A stretch of DNA of 64,000 bases from Lentilactobacillus buchneri (GTDB taxonomy: Bacteria > Bacillota > Bacilli > Lactobacillales > Lactobacillaceae): the NCBI RefSeq assembly GCF_018314255.1, contig NZ_CP073066.1, forward strand, positions 124,001-188,000, written 5' to 3'. The notes beneath the pieces were generated by a model that had not been told where the DNA came from, did not search any database, and saw nothing but the letters and a program-made list of their open reading frames with translations. The translations under genes and the position numbers were made by a program. Below, in pieces: positions 23,476-33,347 of this stretch; positions within the stretch are counted from its first letter, which is position 1; each line of letters begins with the position of its first letter.

Positions 23476-24318
23476 TTACCGTCCCCCTTTGAAATGCTTG
23501 TCAATAAAGCCGGATACCGTACTAAGAAATGTCCGGTGGGTCTGATCATCTTCATCGGTAAACAATTGATCTTTGAAGTATTTCAGGTAGTCATCCCGTG
23601 TCATCCCACGGAGTAATTCGTTATTTTGAGTGATTGACACTTCACCGGTCTCTTCTGAAATAACCACTGTCATCGCATCTGTCAACTCCGAGATTCCAAC
23701 GGCCGCCCGGTGACGCGTCCCTAATTCCTTGGGGATCAGGTTACTTTGAGAAAGCGGTAAGTAAGCTGCGGCAGCGGCCACCCGGTTATTCTTAATGATG
23801 ACAGCCCCATCGTGGAGTGGGGTGTTCGGGATGAAAATGTTGATTAACAATTCACCACTCACATCAGCGTCCAACGCAATTCCAGTCTCAATATATTCTT
23901 CCAGACCTGTATTCATCTGTAAGGTAATCAAGGCCCCAATTCGCCGTTTGGACATATATTGAATTGCCCGATCCAAAGCGGTGATCATCTTTTGAGCATC
24001 TTCGTTTTCCTTGCGCCCTTTGACAAAAATGGACCCACGGCCAAGGTGTTCCAGGCCCCGACGAATTTCCGGTTGGAAAATGACGATCAGCCCAATAACA
24101 CCCCAATTAATCACCTGATCCATGATCCAAGACAAAGTGGAGAGCCCAGTATAAGCACTAATAATTTTAACCACCAAGATCAGGACAATCCCGCGCAAAA
24201 GCTGGACTGCCTTGGTATCTCGGACAATCAAAAGTAAATTATAAATTAGAAACCAAACGGCCAAAATATCAATCAGGCTCGTCAAGTTATGTATCGTAAA
24301 AATATCTGACCAGTTCAT
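23476..24318 (-). CDS. cdaA: Diadenylate cyclase CdaA
   Basis: CdaA joins two ATP to make c-di-AMP, the second messenger for potassium and osmotic control. The 280-residue protein has three N-terminal membrane helices (about 10-32, 38-56 and 62-82) and a DAC domain with the catalytic DGA (170-172) and RHR (202-204) motifs, both intact. GGGGAGAG precedes the ATG. First gene of cdaA-cdaR-glmM. Confidence 0.97.
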   Translation of the reverse strand: MNWSDIFTIHNLTSLIDILAVWFLIYNLLLIVRDTKAVQLLRGIVLILVVKIISAYTGLSTLSWIMDQVINWGVIGLIVIFQPEIRRGLEHLGRGSIFVKGRKENEDAQKMITALDRAIQYMSKRRIGALITLQMNTGLEEYIETGIALDADVSGELLINIFIPNTPLHDGAVIIKNNRVAAAAAYLPLSQSNLIPKELGTRHRAAVGISELTDAMTVVISEETGEVSITQNNELLRGMTRDDYLKYFKDQLFTDEDDQTHRTFLSTVSGFIDKHFKGGR

Positions 24319-24348
24319 TACGCTCTCCCCTAATTAGTTTTCAGAAAT

Positions 24349-24357
24349 ATTATATCA
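24349..24357 (-). promoter_or_regulatory. Possible extended -10 promoter of cdaA
   Basis: TGATATAAT on the minus strand is an extended -10 box about 30 bases before the cdaA start. The -35 region is poor. Confidence 0.45.
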
Positions 24358-24497
24358 TTGTCGCCTGTCAAACTGATAATCGATTAAAATTTGTGACGAT
24401 GTTTAAATAAAACATTAAAAATGACCGGATCGATCAAGTATTGATGGTATTTCTTCGCGAAAAATAGTTTAATTATATATTGATAGGGGGTTTTAAC

Positions 24498-25151
24498 GTG
24501 AACGCAAAAACAAAATGGCTGGTCCGGGCACTCTTTCTGGTCTGGATCGCCCTACTATATTCATATTTAAAACAACCCCCGTTTAACTTTTTAGTGTTAA
24601 ATACGTTTCTGGCATTTATTCCAATTGAACTCAGCTTCCACATTGACGTTGGCAAACCCAAAAACGGCCTGCTGTTTTGGGTGCTGATCATCGTCTGGCT
24701 GTTGTTTTATCCAAATACCCCCTACCTGCTGACAGATTTATTCCACTTATCGCTATTGAATCCTTATGGTGTCAACGGATTGCTAAGACTTGACGATGTG
24801 ATGTGGTTCAAGTTTGCGCTGCTATTGATTTCAACCATTTTCTCAACTTTGGTCGGGCTTTGGGGCTTGGATAAGGTTGGCGATGCGATTACAGCCAGGT
24901 TCCATGCCCACAATCTGTTGGTCAAACACGCCGTCATTGTGGCGCTCACCATTCTGGCATCAATCGGGATCTTCATTGGCCGTTTCTTGCGGATTCACAC
25001 GATTTACTTGTTCTTAACCCCGGAATTATTTATCAGACCGTTATTGAACATGTGGAGCCGACCGGCAATTGTGTTTATTGTTTTATTAACGGCAGTTCAA
25101 CTGGTATTCTACTACACACTCAAACTCATTCAAAAACCACAATCAAAATAA
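24498..25151 (+). CDS. DUF1361 membrane protein
   Basis: The 217-residue protein has about six membrane helices. It shows the DUF1361 signature in NTFLAFIPIELSF and WLLFYPNTPYLLTDLFHLS. Residues RLDDVMWFKF and GRFLRIHT are also typical. The family is widespread in lactic acid bacteria, with no known role. The start is the GTG at 24498, seven bases after ATAGGGGG; an in-frame TTG six codons earlier lies before that site. It is a single-gene unit with a terminator, divergent from cdaA. Confidence 0.88.
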   Translation: MNAKTKWLVRALFLVWIALLYSYLKQPPFNFLVLNTFLAFIPIELSFHIDVGKPKNGLLFWVLIIVWLLFYPNTPYLLTDLFHLSLLNPYGVNGLLRLDDVMWFKFALLLISTIFSTLVGLWGLDKVGDAITARFHAHNLLVKHAVIVALTILASIGIFIGRFLRIHTIYLFLTPELFIRPLLNMWSRPAIVFIVLLTAVQLVFYYTLKLIQKPQSK

Positions 25152-25152
25152 A

Positions 25153-25192
25153 TGGGATGCTACCGTAATTCGACGGTTCATCCCTTTTTATT
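25153..25192 (+). terminator. Terminator of the DUF1361 gene
   Basis: GGGATG and CATCCC enclose an inner stem (TACCG with CGGTT-like bases), followed by TTTTTATTT. It separates convergent genes. Confidence 0.85.
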
Positions 25193-25202
25193 TGCCTCAA
25201 TA

Positions 25203-25952
25203 TCAATCCGTCACGAACTTTTCTCTAAACCGCGCAACATAATCGCTGGGCAGATCCAACCCATTTTTCAAATACCCATCAAATGAGCCAAAGTGTTCCA
25301 GCAAAACATCGTTGGCGTGGCGTAAATAATCGGCATCAACCAGCAAGGCTGTGTGCAGGTTGTCCAATTGCTGCTGATTCATTTCATTTTTGAACCGGTT
25401 GAGCAAATCTTCATTGGCCTTGACCCGCAGTTGATTAGTCAGCAGATAATCATCCATAATTTGTTGATCGTCAGCGCCAGCCACCTTTAAAATCACGGCC
25501 GCTGCAAAGCCGGTTCGGTCTTTTCCAGCGAAGCAATGAAATAGGATCGGTGCATCATCTGCCAGCAAGTCCGTCATGAAATCATGATACCCCTGTTGGG
25601 CAGACTGACTTAAAACAATTGATTCATAAGTTTTAAGCATATTCTCATGAACCTTGTTGCCGTCGGTAATCATCGCCCCCAGACTAGCCCCATTGGACGT
25701 TTTATCAGACAAAATATCAATATGGTAATATTTGGCACCAGAAATCGCACTATCCGGTGCTTGTTTGACTTCATCCGTACTTCTAAAGTCGTAAACATCC
25801 CGGATCCGGCACTGGTCTTGCAGGAAGGCCGTTTGTTCCTGGCTGATCCCAGCAATTTGACCGCTTCTAAAAAAGTATCCTGACTGCAATTTCCCTGAAG
25901 GAACTCTGATTCCGCCGATGTCTCTGAAGTTCACTAACCCTTTGTCATTCAT
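25203..25952 (-). CDS. Tyrosine-type protein phosphatase (Y_phosphatase3 family)
   Basis: A 249-residue enzyme with the phosphatase loop HCFAGKDRTG: catalytic C140 and R146. The N-terminus NFRDIGGIRVPSGKLQSGYFFRSG is the family signature. Such enzymes remove phosphate from tyrosine or serine, and some act on phosphoinositides; the substrate is unknown. No signal peptide. It is last in a tight operon with murB and the antiporter (gaps of 11 and 13 bases). Confidence 0.93.
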   Translation of the reverse strand: MNDKGLVNFRDIGGIRVPSGKLQSGYFFRSGQIAGISQEQTAFLQDQCRIRDVYDFRSTDEVKQAPDSAISGAKYYHIDILSDKTSNGASLGAMITDGNKVHENMLKTYESIVLSQSAQQGYHDFMTDLLADDAPILFHCFAGKDRTGFAAAVILKVAGADDQQIMDDYLLTNQLRVKANEDLLNRFKNEMNQQQLDNLHTALLVDADYLRHANDVLLEHFGSFDGYLKNGLDLPSDYVARFREKFVTD

Positions 25953-25963
25953 TTGAAGTCCCC

Positions 25964-28084
25964 CTACTCGTTTTGATAATCCATAATCAAAACTGTTTCA
26001 GAATAGTTAATATATTGTCTTAAGTGGGCAGCCATCGACCAGTCAATATTGCCTTGTTCGAGGAGCACCTGCACGCCTTCACGTTCGGCAGCCAAGGCCT
26101 TAATTCTCAAGCTCTGGTAGTTCATCGCCTGATCATTGATCTGCTTTTTGGAATGATCCTTGGCCAGCTCAATCTGATTTCGATAATGCACAATTAAATG
26201 ATAAACCGACTGACTGTCAAACCGTTGATTGTCAATATCGTCACGGGCAAAGTAGTCGGATAATGCTGAGATAGCCGCCTTCGCCTGTTCCCGTTGAATC
26301 AGGGCCAGCTCATCGGAAATATCTTCATTCGTTTTGCGCCGAATCAACCACAAGGAGACGCGATTCCGCAGTTTAATGAAATTCCGCGCGGTCCCATGCC
26401 CAAGTTTGACTTTCCGACCAACCGAGCGGATCATCCGATTTTCTAAACGCTGCAGTTTGGCACTGGCAATCAAGAAGGCCGTTTTGGAAATTTTTGGGTC
26501 GTCGAATAATTTCTGCACTGCGGCCCGTTCACCACGAAGCGCAACCCTTCGAAGTGCCAATTCATCAGCAATGATGGAGTCCATTTCTTTTTTATCTTGG
26601 AGTTTTAATTCCAGCCTTCGAATCAGAAACTGATAATCGAGAATTAAGTCAAAAGCCTCTTTTTGATTATTGGGCCGCCGTTCTTCTTCAATTCGTTGAA
26701 CTGCCAATTTCATGATATAGACGCGGGCCTCATCTTCAGAAATGTATTCCGCATCGCTGTCGGCCGAACTGGTATCAATTTCATCCGGATCATCGGTTGA
26801 GTTGGCTCGGGTCAACAGTGGTGCCTTATCTTCAGAAATCAGTGGCAAGGTGACGGTGGCCACGACCAGTGAAATGATGATCACTCCCGCAGCAACGAAT
26901 AACGCCAGTGATCTGGACGGAAACGGACTGCCATTATCAATCGTCATGGGAATCGATAAAACTCCGGCCATGGTAACGGCCCCCCGAACGCCAGACAATC
27001 CTGCCAACAGCGCCGCCTTAAAGGTGGGCATTTGCTTGGTTTGAATTGATTTGATTTTTCGGGAGCGAATACTGCTGACCGCTTGGTAGGCGTAGATCCA
27101 GACAACTCGAATGGCCAAGAGAATCAGCCAGGCTAGAAAAGAAATTCCCAGTGCAGCAAAGGTATTAATCTTGTTATTTTGAATCACATTGGTGGTTGCT
27201 AACGGCAGTTCAATCCCCAGAATTAAGAAGACAATCCCGTTTAAGGTATAGATAATAATGTCCCAGGTTTTTTCACTGACCAATTTGAGCTCAGGTTGAC
27301 TGCGATCCGGTGCCGTTCCGTAAAAGTGGAAGATGATCCCGGCGGCAACCACCGCAATTACACCAGAAGCATGCAAGAATTCTTCGGTCACCAGGTACAC
27401 CACGAAAGGCGTTGTGACCTGCAGGACCGTGCTAAAAATGACATCGTTGATTCCCTGTCGATACAGCCAGTTTTCAATCATCAAAATCAGCCCCATAATG
27501 ACCAGACCGCTGACGAAGCCCATAATACTGATATAAACAAAGTCAATGGCGGCCGTTTTAATGGAGAAAACGCCGGTGACCGTGGCTGCAATTGCATATT
27601 TAAAGGCAATCAGGCCGCTGGCATCATTGATCAGGCTTTCGCCACTGACAATGTGTAAAATTCCTTCCGGAAGCTTTGCCCGTTTGGAAATCGACTGCAC
27701 GGCAACCGGGTCGGTCGGCGACAGGATCGCTGCCAGCGCAAAACTGACCGAAAACGGCATAGTTGGAATAATTAAGTGAAACAGCAAGCCGCCTAAAATT
27801 GTCGTCAAAAAAACCAATACAATTGCATTGGCCAATATTGGTCCCCGCAACTTCCACAACTCCTGCTTGGGGAACCTGCGCCCGTCGTTAAACAGCAACG
27901 GCGCGATAAATAATAACAGGAACCAATCAGTTTCAAGCGGAATGGTCACCCGCATCATTAAAGCGGCTCCCAGTCCCAAAACAACTTGAATTAAACTAAC
28001 CGGAACCGCTGGAACAAAATGGTCAACAACGTTGGAAAAAACAACCAACGTCATTAACAGAATGACCGCTTCAAGAATGTGCAC
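25964..28084 (-). CDS. Na+/H+ antiporter, CPA1 family (NhaP-like)
   Basis: The 706-residue protein has about 12 membrane helices to residue 410 and a long cytoplasmic part of nearly 300 residues. The transport core shows FNDGRRFP (LLFNDG), ILSPTDPVAVQSISK with the cation-site aspartate, SLINDASGLIAFK and GVRGAVTMAG, all CPA1 marks. The C-terminal part is helical and charged and probably regulates activity. Antiport expels sodium or potassium against protons and so helps pH and salt control. It lies in the operon murB-antiporter-phosphatase. Confidence 0.94.
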   Translation of the reverse strand: MHILEAVILLMTLVVFSNVVDHFVPAVPVSLIQVVLGLGAALMMRVTIPLETDWFLLLFIAPLLFNDGRRFPKQELWKLRGPILANAIVLVFLTTILGGLLFHLIIPTMPFSVSFALAAILSPTDPVAVQSISKRAKLPEGILHIVSGESLINDASGLIAFKYAIAATVTGVFSIKTAAIDFVYISIMGFVSGLVIMGLILMIENWLYRQGINDVIFSTVLQVTTPFVVYLVTEEFLHASGVIAVVAAGIIFHFYGTAPDRSQPELKLVSEKTWDIIIYTLNGIVFLILGIELPLATTNVIQNNKINTFAALGISFLAWLILLAIRVVWIYAYQAVSSIRSRKIKSIQTKQMPTFKAALLAGLSGVRGAVTMAGVLSIPMTIDNGSPFPSRSLALFVAAGVIIISLVVATVTLPLISEDKAPLLTRANSTDDPDEIDTSSADSDAEYISEDEARVYIMKLAVQRIEEERRPNNQKEAFDLILDYQFLIRRLELKLQDKKEMDSIIADELALRRVALRGERAAVQKLFDDPKISKTAFLIASAKLQRLENRMIRSVGRKVKLGHGTARNFIKLRNRVSLWLIRRKTNEDISDELALIQREQAKAAISALSDYFARDDIDNQRFDSQSVYHLIVHYRNQIELAKDHSKKQINDQAMNYQSLRIKALAAEREGVQVLLEQGNIDWSMAAHLRQYINYSETVLIMDYQNE

Positions 28085-28097
28085 GCATTACCAACTC

Positions 28098-29012
28098 CTA
28101 GTTTGACTTGGGGTCTTCACCAATAATTCTGACTTCCGTCTCCAGATGCACGCCGAATTTGTCGTAAACGGTCTTTTGAACATGGGCGATGACGTTTAAA
28201 TAATCAGTGGCAGTGGCACCATCGACATTAACGATAAAGCCGGCATGTTTCATTGAAACCTGAGCGCCGCCGATCTGGAAGCCTTGAAGTCCGGCATCAT
28301 GAATCAGTTTACCAGCAAAATAGCCGGTTGGCCGTTTGAAGACACTTCCACAGGACGGCAGTTCCAACGGCTGTTTAGAGGCCCGCAGAGCATTGAGATG
28401 ATCCATCCGCTTTTGAATTTTGTCGGCAATGCCGACTTCCAAAGAGAAGGTCGCCGAAATGACGATTTGCTGGTTTTCTTGGACGCTGCAATGCCGATAA
28501 CCGAAATCCAGTTCTTGATGATTCAAGTGAATAATGTGGTTGTCGGGTGTCAAGACTTCAGCCCCACTGACAACGTTGGCGATCTCACCGCCATAAGCAC
28601 CGGCGTTCATGAACACCGCTCCACCAACGCTTCCGGGGATCCCCGCTGCGAACTCCAAGTGAGTTAACGAATGGGCTTGGGCAGCCTTGGTCACGTCAAT
28701 CAAGGCAGCTCCGGCATCCGCGACGACCTCATTTTCATGTGACGAAATCCGGTTCATTTTGGTCAGAATCATTGTCAGGCCACGAATGCCGCCGTCTTTG
28801 ACGATTAAGTTGCTGGCATTGCCAACCACAGTGACCGGGAGCGATTGCTCGTTGGCATAATCCAGCATTTCTTGACATTCTTTAATCGATTTAGGAAAGG
28901 CAAGAATATCTGCCGGACCGCCAGTCAATGTGTGGGTGTATTTGGATAAAGGTTCATTTATCAAAATCTCAATTTTGGGATATAAATCTACAACAGTTTT
29001 TGATTGCATCAT
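28098..29012 (-). CDS. murB: UDP-N-acetylenolpyruvoylglucosamine reductase
   Basis: MurB reduces the enolpyruvyl group to make UDP-MurNAc, a peptidoglycan precursor, using FAD and NADPH. The 304 residues have the FAD motifs [32 protein letters not shown] and [22 protein letters not shown]. The catalytic region [16 protein letters not shown] and an active-site glutamate near the end (ETEVRIIGE) are present. GAGGAATT precedes the ATG. First gene of the three-gene operon. Confidence 0.97.
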   Translation of the reverse strand: MMQSKTVVDLYPKIEILINEPLSKYTHTLTGGPADILAFPKSIKECQEMLDYANEQSLPVTVVGNASNLIVKDGGIRGLTMILTKMNRISSHENEVVADAGAALIDVTKAAQAHSLTHLEFAAGIPGSVGGAVFMNAGAYGGEIANVVSGAEVLTPDNHIIHLNHQELDFGYRHCSVQENQQIVISATFSLEVGIADKIQKRMDHLNALRASKQPLELPSCGSVFKRPTGYFAGKLIHDAGLQGFQIGGAQVSMKHAGFIVNVDGATATDYLNVIAHVQKTVYDKFGVHLETEVRIIGEDPKSN

Positions 29013-29152
29013 TTTTCAATTCCTCGGTTTCACAACATATACATTAATTTTACCACGAAACAAGTTATCTATGGGGCGGAATAGCCGGAAAGCACTCCGG
29101 TTGCGTTTTCACGGGGTTCTTTGTACAATGTGATTAACTTGAGGTGAAAAAT

Positions 29153-29686
29153 ATGAATTTTGTTGCGATGGATTTTGAAACCGCAAACGCAAAAAGAGCC
29201 AGCGCATGTTCAATTGCCCTGGCCATCGTTCGGGATAATCAAATTACCAATGAATTTTATTCATTAATCAATCCGGAAATGGACTTTAGTTGGCGAAATA
29301 TCAACGTCCATGGCATTCATGAACGTGATGTTGTCGATGCCCCGACCTTTCCGGAAGTTTGGCGCCACATTCAGCCGCTGTTTTCAGCCAATAAATTGGT
29401 GATTGCCCACAATGCATCATTTGATAACAGCGTCTTGAAACGAACACTGGAACGTTATGAAGTTCAACCGCCGCACTACCTGACACTGGACACGTTAAGG
29501 ACCTCCAAGCAATTCTACCCGACGTTGGAAAATCACAAACTTAACACCCTTTGCGATAAGCTCAACATCGTTTTGGAACATCACCATAACGCGCTGGACG
29601 ATAGTGTTGCCTGTGCCAATATTCTATTAACCGAACAGGCCCAATTTGGCAGTGAAATGCTGCGGCCATTTGTCAAAGCAATCTAA
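29153..29686 (+). CDS. DnaQ-like 3'-5' exonuclease (DEDDh)
   Basis: A 177-residue nuclease like the epsilon domain of DNA polymerase III. Exo I reads VAMDFETAN (D7, E9), exo II is AHNASFDNSVL and exo III is HHNALDDSVACANI with the catalytic histidine and aspartate. A stand-alone protein of this size is common in lactobacilli and may help proofreading or repair. I start at the ATG at 29153, eight bases after GAGGTG; the GTG at 29144 is too close to that site. It has its own terminator. Confidence 0.92.
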   Translation: MNFVAMDFETANAKRASACSIALAIVRDNQITNEFYSLINPEMDFSWRNINVHGIHERDVVDAPTFPEVWRHIQPLFSANKLVIAHNASFDNSVLKRTLERYEVQPPHYLTLDTLRTSKQFYPTLENHKLNTLCDKLNIVLEHHHNALDDSVACANILLTEQAQFGSEMLRPFVKAI

Positions 29687-29727
29687 AGAGATTGGAACGA
29701 ACTTAGTTTCATCCCAGCATTCAACAA

Positions 29728-29771
29728 AATAACGCAACCATTCCAAGATTAGGGATGGTTGCGTTATTTCA
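29728..29771. terminator. Terminator of the exonuclease gene
   Basis: AAATAACGCAACCAT pairs with ATGGTTGCGTTATTT around a 13-base loop. Confidence 0.85.
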
Positions 29772-29811
29772 TTAAGTGCCTGAGATCAACCAGTCATCAC
29801 GTCCGTTTAAT

Positions 29812-29852
29812 AAAAAAGTGGCGGTCTTAGTTGCAATAAGCAACCACGTCAC
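29812..29852 (-). terminator. Terminator of the ung-pta-tsaE-GNAT group
   Basis: On the minus strand GTGACGTGGTTGC and GCAAC...CCGCCAC pair with a bulge, followed by six T. Confidence 0.75.
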
Positions 29853-29860
29853 TCAAGGCT

Positions 29861-30355
29861 TCAATCCTTTTTTGGGACATCCAAGGCCATTCTCACAACT
29901 TCACGACCGTCTTGAAAGTACACGTCGGTATCGTGAAAGCCAACTTTGTAATAAACATGAATGGCCGGCTCATTCTTCGAGAAAACAGTCAGCACCAGTT
30001 GATCAAGCGAGCTAAAATCTGTTGCCCAGTCAATGGCCAGTTCCATCAAGTTGGTGCCAATCGAGTAACCTTGGTAACCCGCCAGCACAGCCACGCCGAC
30101 TTCACCGGCCCCATTATCGATACTGTCAACGGTCACAATCCCAATCAATTCGGAGCCATAGGTGGCAACCGCCATCAAATTGGTCCGAGAGTGATTGATC
30201 AAATTAATTTGTTGGGCTTCGTCGGCTGCGGTAATGTCATCCAAATCAGAATCGACCAAAAACGTATCGGACTCGCCTTGAAGAACCTTCAACAAATCCA
30301 AAATTGCCTGACCGTCACTCGGTTCTGCTAACCGAAAGTCTACTTCTTCTGCCAC
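29861..30355 (-). CDS. GNAT-family N-acetyltransferase
   Basis: A 164-residue acetyl-CoA-dependent acetyltransferase. The GNAT core is EVGVAVLAGYQGYSIGTNLMELAIDWA (motif A, with a QGYSIG acetyl-CoA loop) and LVLTVFSKNEPAIHVYYKVGF. It follows tsaE by 21 bases, as in many lactobacilli. The pairing recalls tsaE next to rimI, but the substrate here is not known, and motif A is not the close RimI type. Confidence 0.9.
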   Translation of the reverse strand: MAEEVDFRLAEPSDGQAILDLLKVLQGESDTFLVDSDLDDITAADEAQQINLINHSRTNLMAVATYGSELIGIVTVDSIDNGAGEVGVAVLAGYQGYSIGTNLMELAIDWATDFSSLDQLVLTVFSKNEPAIHVYYKVGFHDTDVYFQDGREVVRMALDVPKKD

Positions 30356-30376
30356 ATCATTGCTCGCTTTCCACTG

Positions 30377-30847
30377 TTATTCTGAAAATATATCATCAAT
30401 TAGTTGTTCAAAACGGTGCCCGGTGGCTTCAAAAGTCAGCGTTCTCACGTTGTCGCCCTCAGAATCATCCCGCCGAAAAATAATCCGAAGATAGTCATCC
30501 GGTAGTTCGTCGGCAACAAACTTTGACCATTCGACCACGTTGACCCCGTCGCCATTAAAATATTCTTCCAAGCCCAGATCATCGCCACCGCCTTCTTCAA
30601 GTCGGTACACATCCATGTGATACAGCGGAATTCGGCCGTCTTGATATTCGCGAATAATGGTAAATGTGGGACTCTTGATTGGTCGCGTAATCCCCAATCC
30701 TTTGGCAAGTCCTTTGGTAAAGGTGGTCTTCCCAGCTCCCAAATCACCATCGAGCAAAATCAAATCTTGTGGCGCCAAGTATGCGGCCAATTTTTCACCG
30801 ATCGCCATGGTTTGATCTGCTGAGTGAACAGTTATCGTCTTCGTCAA
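30377..30847 (-). CDS. tsaE: tRNA t6A-synthesis ATPase TsaE
   Basis: TsaE works with TsaB and TsaD to make the N6-threonylcarbamoyl mark at position 37 of tRNAs reading ANN codons. The 156 residues show the Walker A GDLGAGKTTFTKGLAKGLG, the switch region SPTFTIIREY and HMDVYRLEE, with VVEWSKF near the end. It is essential in most bacteria. It follows pta, with a partial terminator in between. Confidence 0.96.
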   Translation of the reverse strand: MTKTITVHSADQTMAIGEKLAAYLAPQDLILLDGDLGAGKTTFTKGLAKGLGITRPIKSPTFTIIREYQDGRIPLYHMDVYRLEEGGGDDLGLEEYFNGDGVNVVEWSKFVADELPDDYLRIIFRRDDSEGDNVRTLTFEATGHRFEQLIDDIFSE

Positions 30848-30864
30848 TTAATCACCTCATTCAA

Positions 30865-30899
30865 AAAGGAAGGATTGCGACGCAACAACCACCGCAATC
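30865..30899 (-). terminator. Hairpin between pta and tsaE
   Basis: On the minus strand GGATTGCG pairs with CGCAATCC, followed by TTCCTTTTT. The imperfect T run suggests partial termination, lowering tsaE relative to pta. Confidence 0.65.
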
Positions 30900-30921
30900 C
30901 TACCCTGTTTAATTATTTCTA

Positions 30922-31896
30922 TTATAATGCTTGAGCCGCTGTGATGATAGCAACTTTATAAACGTCTTCTTCATTGCTGCCTCGTGACAGGTCGGAAACC
31001 GGTTTGTTCAATCCTTGAAGAATTGGACCAATGGCTTCAAAACCACCGAAGCGTTGGGCAATCTTGTAGCCAATGTTGCCTGATTGTAATTCAGGGAAAA
31101 CAAAGACCGTAGCTTTACCGGCAACTTTTGAACCCGGTGCCTTCTTCTCGGCAACCGTTGGGACAAATGCGGCATCAAACTGCATTTCACCATCGATTGC
31201 CATATCAGGTGCCTGTTCTTGAGCTAATTTGGTTGCCTCTTGAACTTTGGTGACCATATCACCCTTGGCAGAGCCTTTGGTCGAGAAGCTCAACAGCGCC
31301 ACTTTAGGGTCAATATCGAAGGTCTTGGCAACCTTGCCGCTTTCAACGGCAATTTCTGCCAGGGCATTGGCATCTGGGTCCAAGTTGATAGCACAATCGG
31401 CAAATAAGTATCGTTCGTCACCCTTTTGCATAATGAAAGCACCACTGATTAATTTAACGCCGGGCTTGGTCTTAATGATTTGTAGAGCTGGACGAACCGT
31501 GTCGCCAGTTGGATGATTGGCACCTGAAACCATCCCGTTGATTTTGTTCATGTAGACCAATGTGGTTCCAAAGTAATTTGGATCCTTCAGCCAATCGCGC
31601 GCCTTGGCCTCATCGGTCTTGCCCTTACGACGTTCCACGATAGCTGCAACCATTTCATCGATTTGATCCGCTGGTTGGTTCAGGTAGTCGATAATTTCAA
31701 CGTTCCCCAAATCAATGTCAGCGTCTTTAGCAACTTTTTCAACGGTGTCTTTAGCCCCCAGAATCACTGGATTAACCAGTCCGTCCTTTGCCAGACGGCT
31801 GGCGGCACCAAGGATTCGGACATCGTCACCCTCTGGGAAAACGATACTAATGTTTTTGCCCTTGATCTTTTGCTTAAGACTTTCAAATAATTCCAT
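30922..31896 (-). CDS. pta: Phosphate acetyltransferase
   Basis: Pta swaps acetyl groups between CoA and phosphate, linking acetyl-CoA with acetyl phosphate. In heterofermenters it feeds acetyl phosphate into ethanol formation. The 324 residues are the short Pta form without a regulatory domain. Signatures are GSANHPTGDTVRPALQIIKTKPG (GANHP-type motif), FADCAINLDPDA, and GFEAIGPILQGLNKPVSDLSRG near the end. GGAGGATT precedes the ATG. It lies between ung and tsaE. Confidence 0.97.
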   Translation of the reverse strand: MELFESLKQKIKGKNISIVFPEGDDVRILGAASRLAKDGLVNPVILGAKDTVEKVAKDADIDLGNVEIIDYLNQPADQIDEMVAAIVERRKGKTDEAKARDWLKDPNYFGTTLVYMNKINGMVSGANHPTGDTVRPALQIIKTKPGVKLISGAFIMQKGDERYLFADCAINLDPDANALAEIAVESGKVAKTFDIDPKVALLSFSTKGSAKGDMVTKVQEATKLAQEQAPDMAIDGEMQFDAAFVPTVAEKKAPGSKVAGKATVFVFPELQSGNIGYKIAQRFGGFEAIGPILQGLNKPVSDLSRGSNEEDVYKVAIITAAQAL

Positions 31897-31925
31897 GATA
31901 AATCCTCCAATTCTACAAAATCAGT

Positions 31926-32618
31926 CTAAGATGTTTGCGATACCTTTTCCGGCAGCTGCCAGTTAATCGGCTCCTCGCCCATTGCTTCCAGTGCTTCATT
32001 GGTCTTTGAAAATGGTTTTGAACCAAAGAATCCTCGATGAGCAGACAACGGACTGGGATGGGCCGATTGAATCACCACGTTGGTTTTCGTATCAATCAAC
32101 GCAATTTTATCCCGGGCAGCTCTCCCCCACAGAATAAAGACAACGGGCTTCTCACGAGCGGACAGTTTTTGGATCGCCGCATCAGTCAGTTGCTCCCAAC
32201 CCTTCCCTTTGTGGGAAAAGGCCTGACCATTGCGAACGGTCAAAACTGAATTCAGCAGTAATACGCCCTGTTTGGCCCAGCTTTCCAAATCACCGTGTTC
32301 AACCGGTTTGATTCCGAGGTCAGACTGAAGCTCCTTATAAATATTCTGAAGTGACGGCGGAATTTTAACGCCCGGCATGACAGAAAAACTCAATCCCTGG
32401 GCTTGATGAGGCTCATGATAGGGATCCTGTCCCAAAATCACGACCTTCACCTTGCTGAAAGGAGTCAGCTGAAACGCCTCAAAAATGTGATTCATATCAG
32501 GATGAATATATTGCGTCTTGTATTCTGATATCAAAAATTGGCGTAACTGCTGATAATAAGTTTTCTCGAATTCGGGCTTTAAAACATCCCACCAGTCATT
32601 TTTTATAAACGGTTTCAT
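31926..32618 (-). CDS. ung: Uracil-DNA glycosylase
   Basis: Ung removes uracil from DNA to start base-excision repair. The 230 residues contain the water-activating loop GQDPYHEP (D65), the proline-rich loop [24 protein letters not shown], and the Leu-insertion loop [13 protein letters not shown]. The start is the ATG at 32618, six bases after GAGGTG. First gene of ung-pta-tsaE-GNAT. Confidence 0.97.
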   Translation of the reverse strand: MKPFIKNDWWDVLKPEFEKTYYQQLRQFLISEYKTQYIHPDMNHIFEAFQLTPFSKVKVVILGQDPYHEPHQAQGLSFSVMPGVKIPPSLQNIYKELQSDLGIKPVEHGDLESWAKQGVLLLNSVLTVRNGQAFSHKGKGWEQLTDAAIQKLSAREKPVVFILWGRAARDKIALIDTKTNVVIQSAHPSPLSAHRGFFGSKPFSKTNEALEAMGEEPINWQLPEKVSQTS

Positions 32619-32727
32619 TCCCAACACCTCACGTTTTATTCTACCATACCATTTTTAAAATAACACCAGCGTAAATAATTTCAGAACGTGTTAAAATGAA
32701 AATAATACAAGTAAAGGAAATGCGTCT

Positions 32728-33297
32728 ATGAGTCGAAAATTACAGTTGAATTTAACCGAACTGGATCACACCCGTTCGACTAAGGTCACCGATCAATATC
32801 GAGACACAAAATATTTAATTGTCGGCAAGTGGGGCTTGATTGACGACACTTTTTCAATTTACTCAATTTCAGGTGAAGTCGTGGCAACCGTCCGTCAACA
32901 ATCTCTGGGCATGACGCCTAAATTTGATTTGTATTACCTGGACCAATTTGTGGGCGGTTCCGTGATCCATTTTACGATGCACTACACAACGATTTTTATC
33001 AACGGCATTAATTGGTTGGTTGCCGGTAACCAGGACAAACAAACTTACCGAATCATGCACGGACGCCAGCGGATTGCGACAATCAAGTCATACAGTCAGT
33101 CCGATCAAGTCATTCGGATCATGGATGTAGACAATACCAATCATGAACCATTGGTGCTTGCCATTGCGGCTATTCTCAATCATCCCTCGTTGGCACATGC
33201 TTCCCGATTGAAGTTGGGTGTTTTGAATAAAGCACCCGTCAAACCAAATCTTGAAAGTGAAAACATTTCGACCCTCCACAATGAAAATAAGCGATGA
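32728..33297 (+). CDS. LURP-one-like (YxjI-type) protein
   Basis: A 189-residue soluble protein rich in beta strands. The pattern YLIVGKWGLIDDTFSIYSISGEVVATVRQQSLGMTPKFDLY resembles the LURP-one-related/YxjI fold (tubby-like barrel), in which G-x-x-F-x-I-x-D and a following V-x-Q segment recur. I give this at moderate confidence from pattern only. AAAGGAAATG precedes the ATG. Single-gene unit with a terminator overlapping its end. Role unknown. Confidence 0.75.
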   Translation: MSRKLQLNLTELDHTRSTKVTDQYRDTKYLIVGKWGLIDDTFSIYSISGEVVATVRQQSLGMTPKFDLYYLDQFVGGSVIHFTMHYTTIFINGINWLVAGNQDKQTYRIMHGRQRIATIKSYSQSDQVIRIMDVDNTNHEPLVLAIAAILNHPSLAHASRLKLGVLNKAPVKPNLESENISTLHNENKR

Positions 33298-33335
33298 ATC
33301 AGTCGGCAGCTTGCCAATTGATTTCATCGCTTTTT
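33289..33335 (+). terminator. Terminator overlapping the LURP-one-like gene end
   Basis: AAGCGATGAA pairs with TTCATCGCTT and is followed by TTTTTG; the stem includes the TGA stop codon. Confidence 0.82.
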
Positions 33336-33347
33336 GTTTGAGCTTGA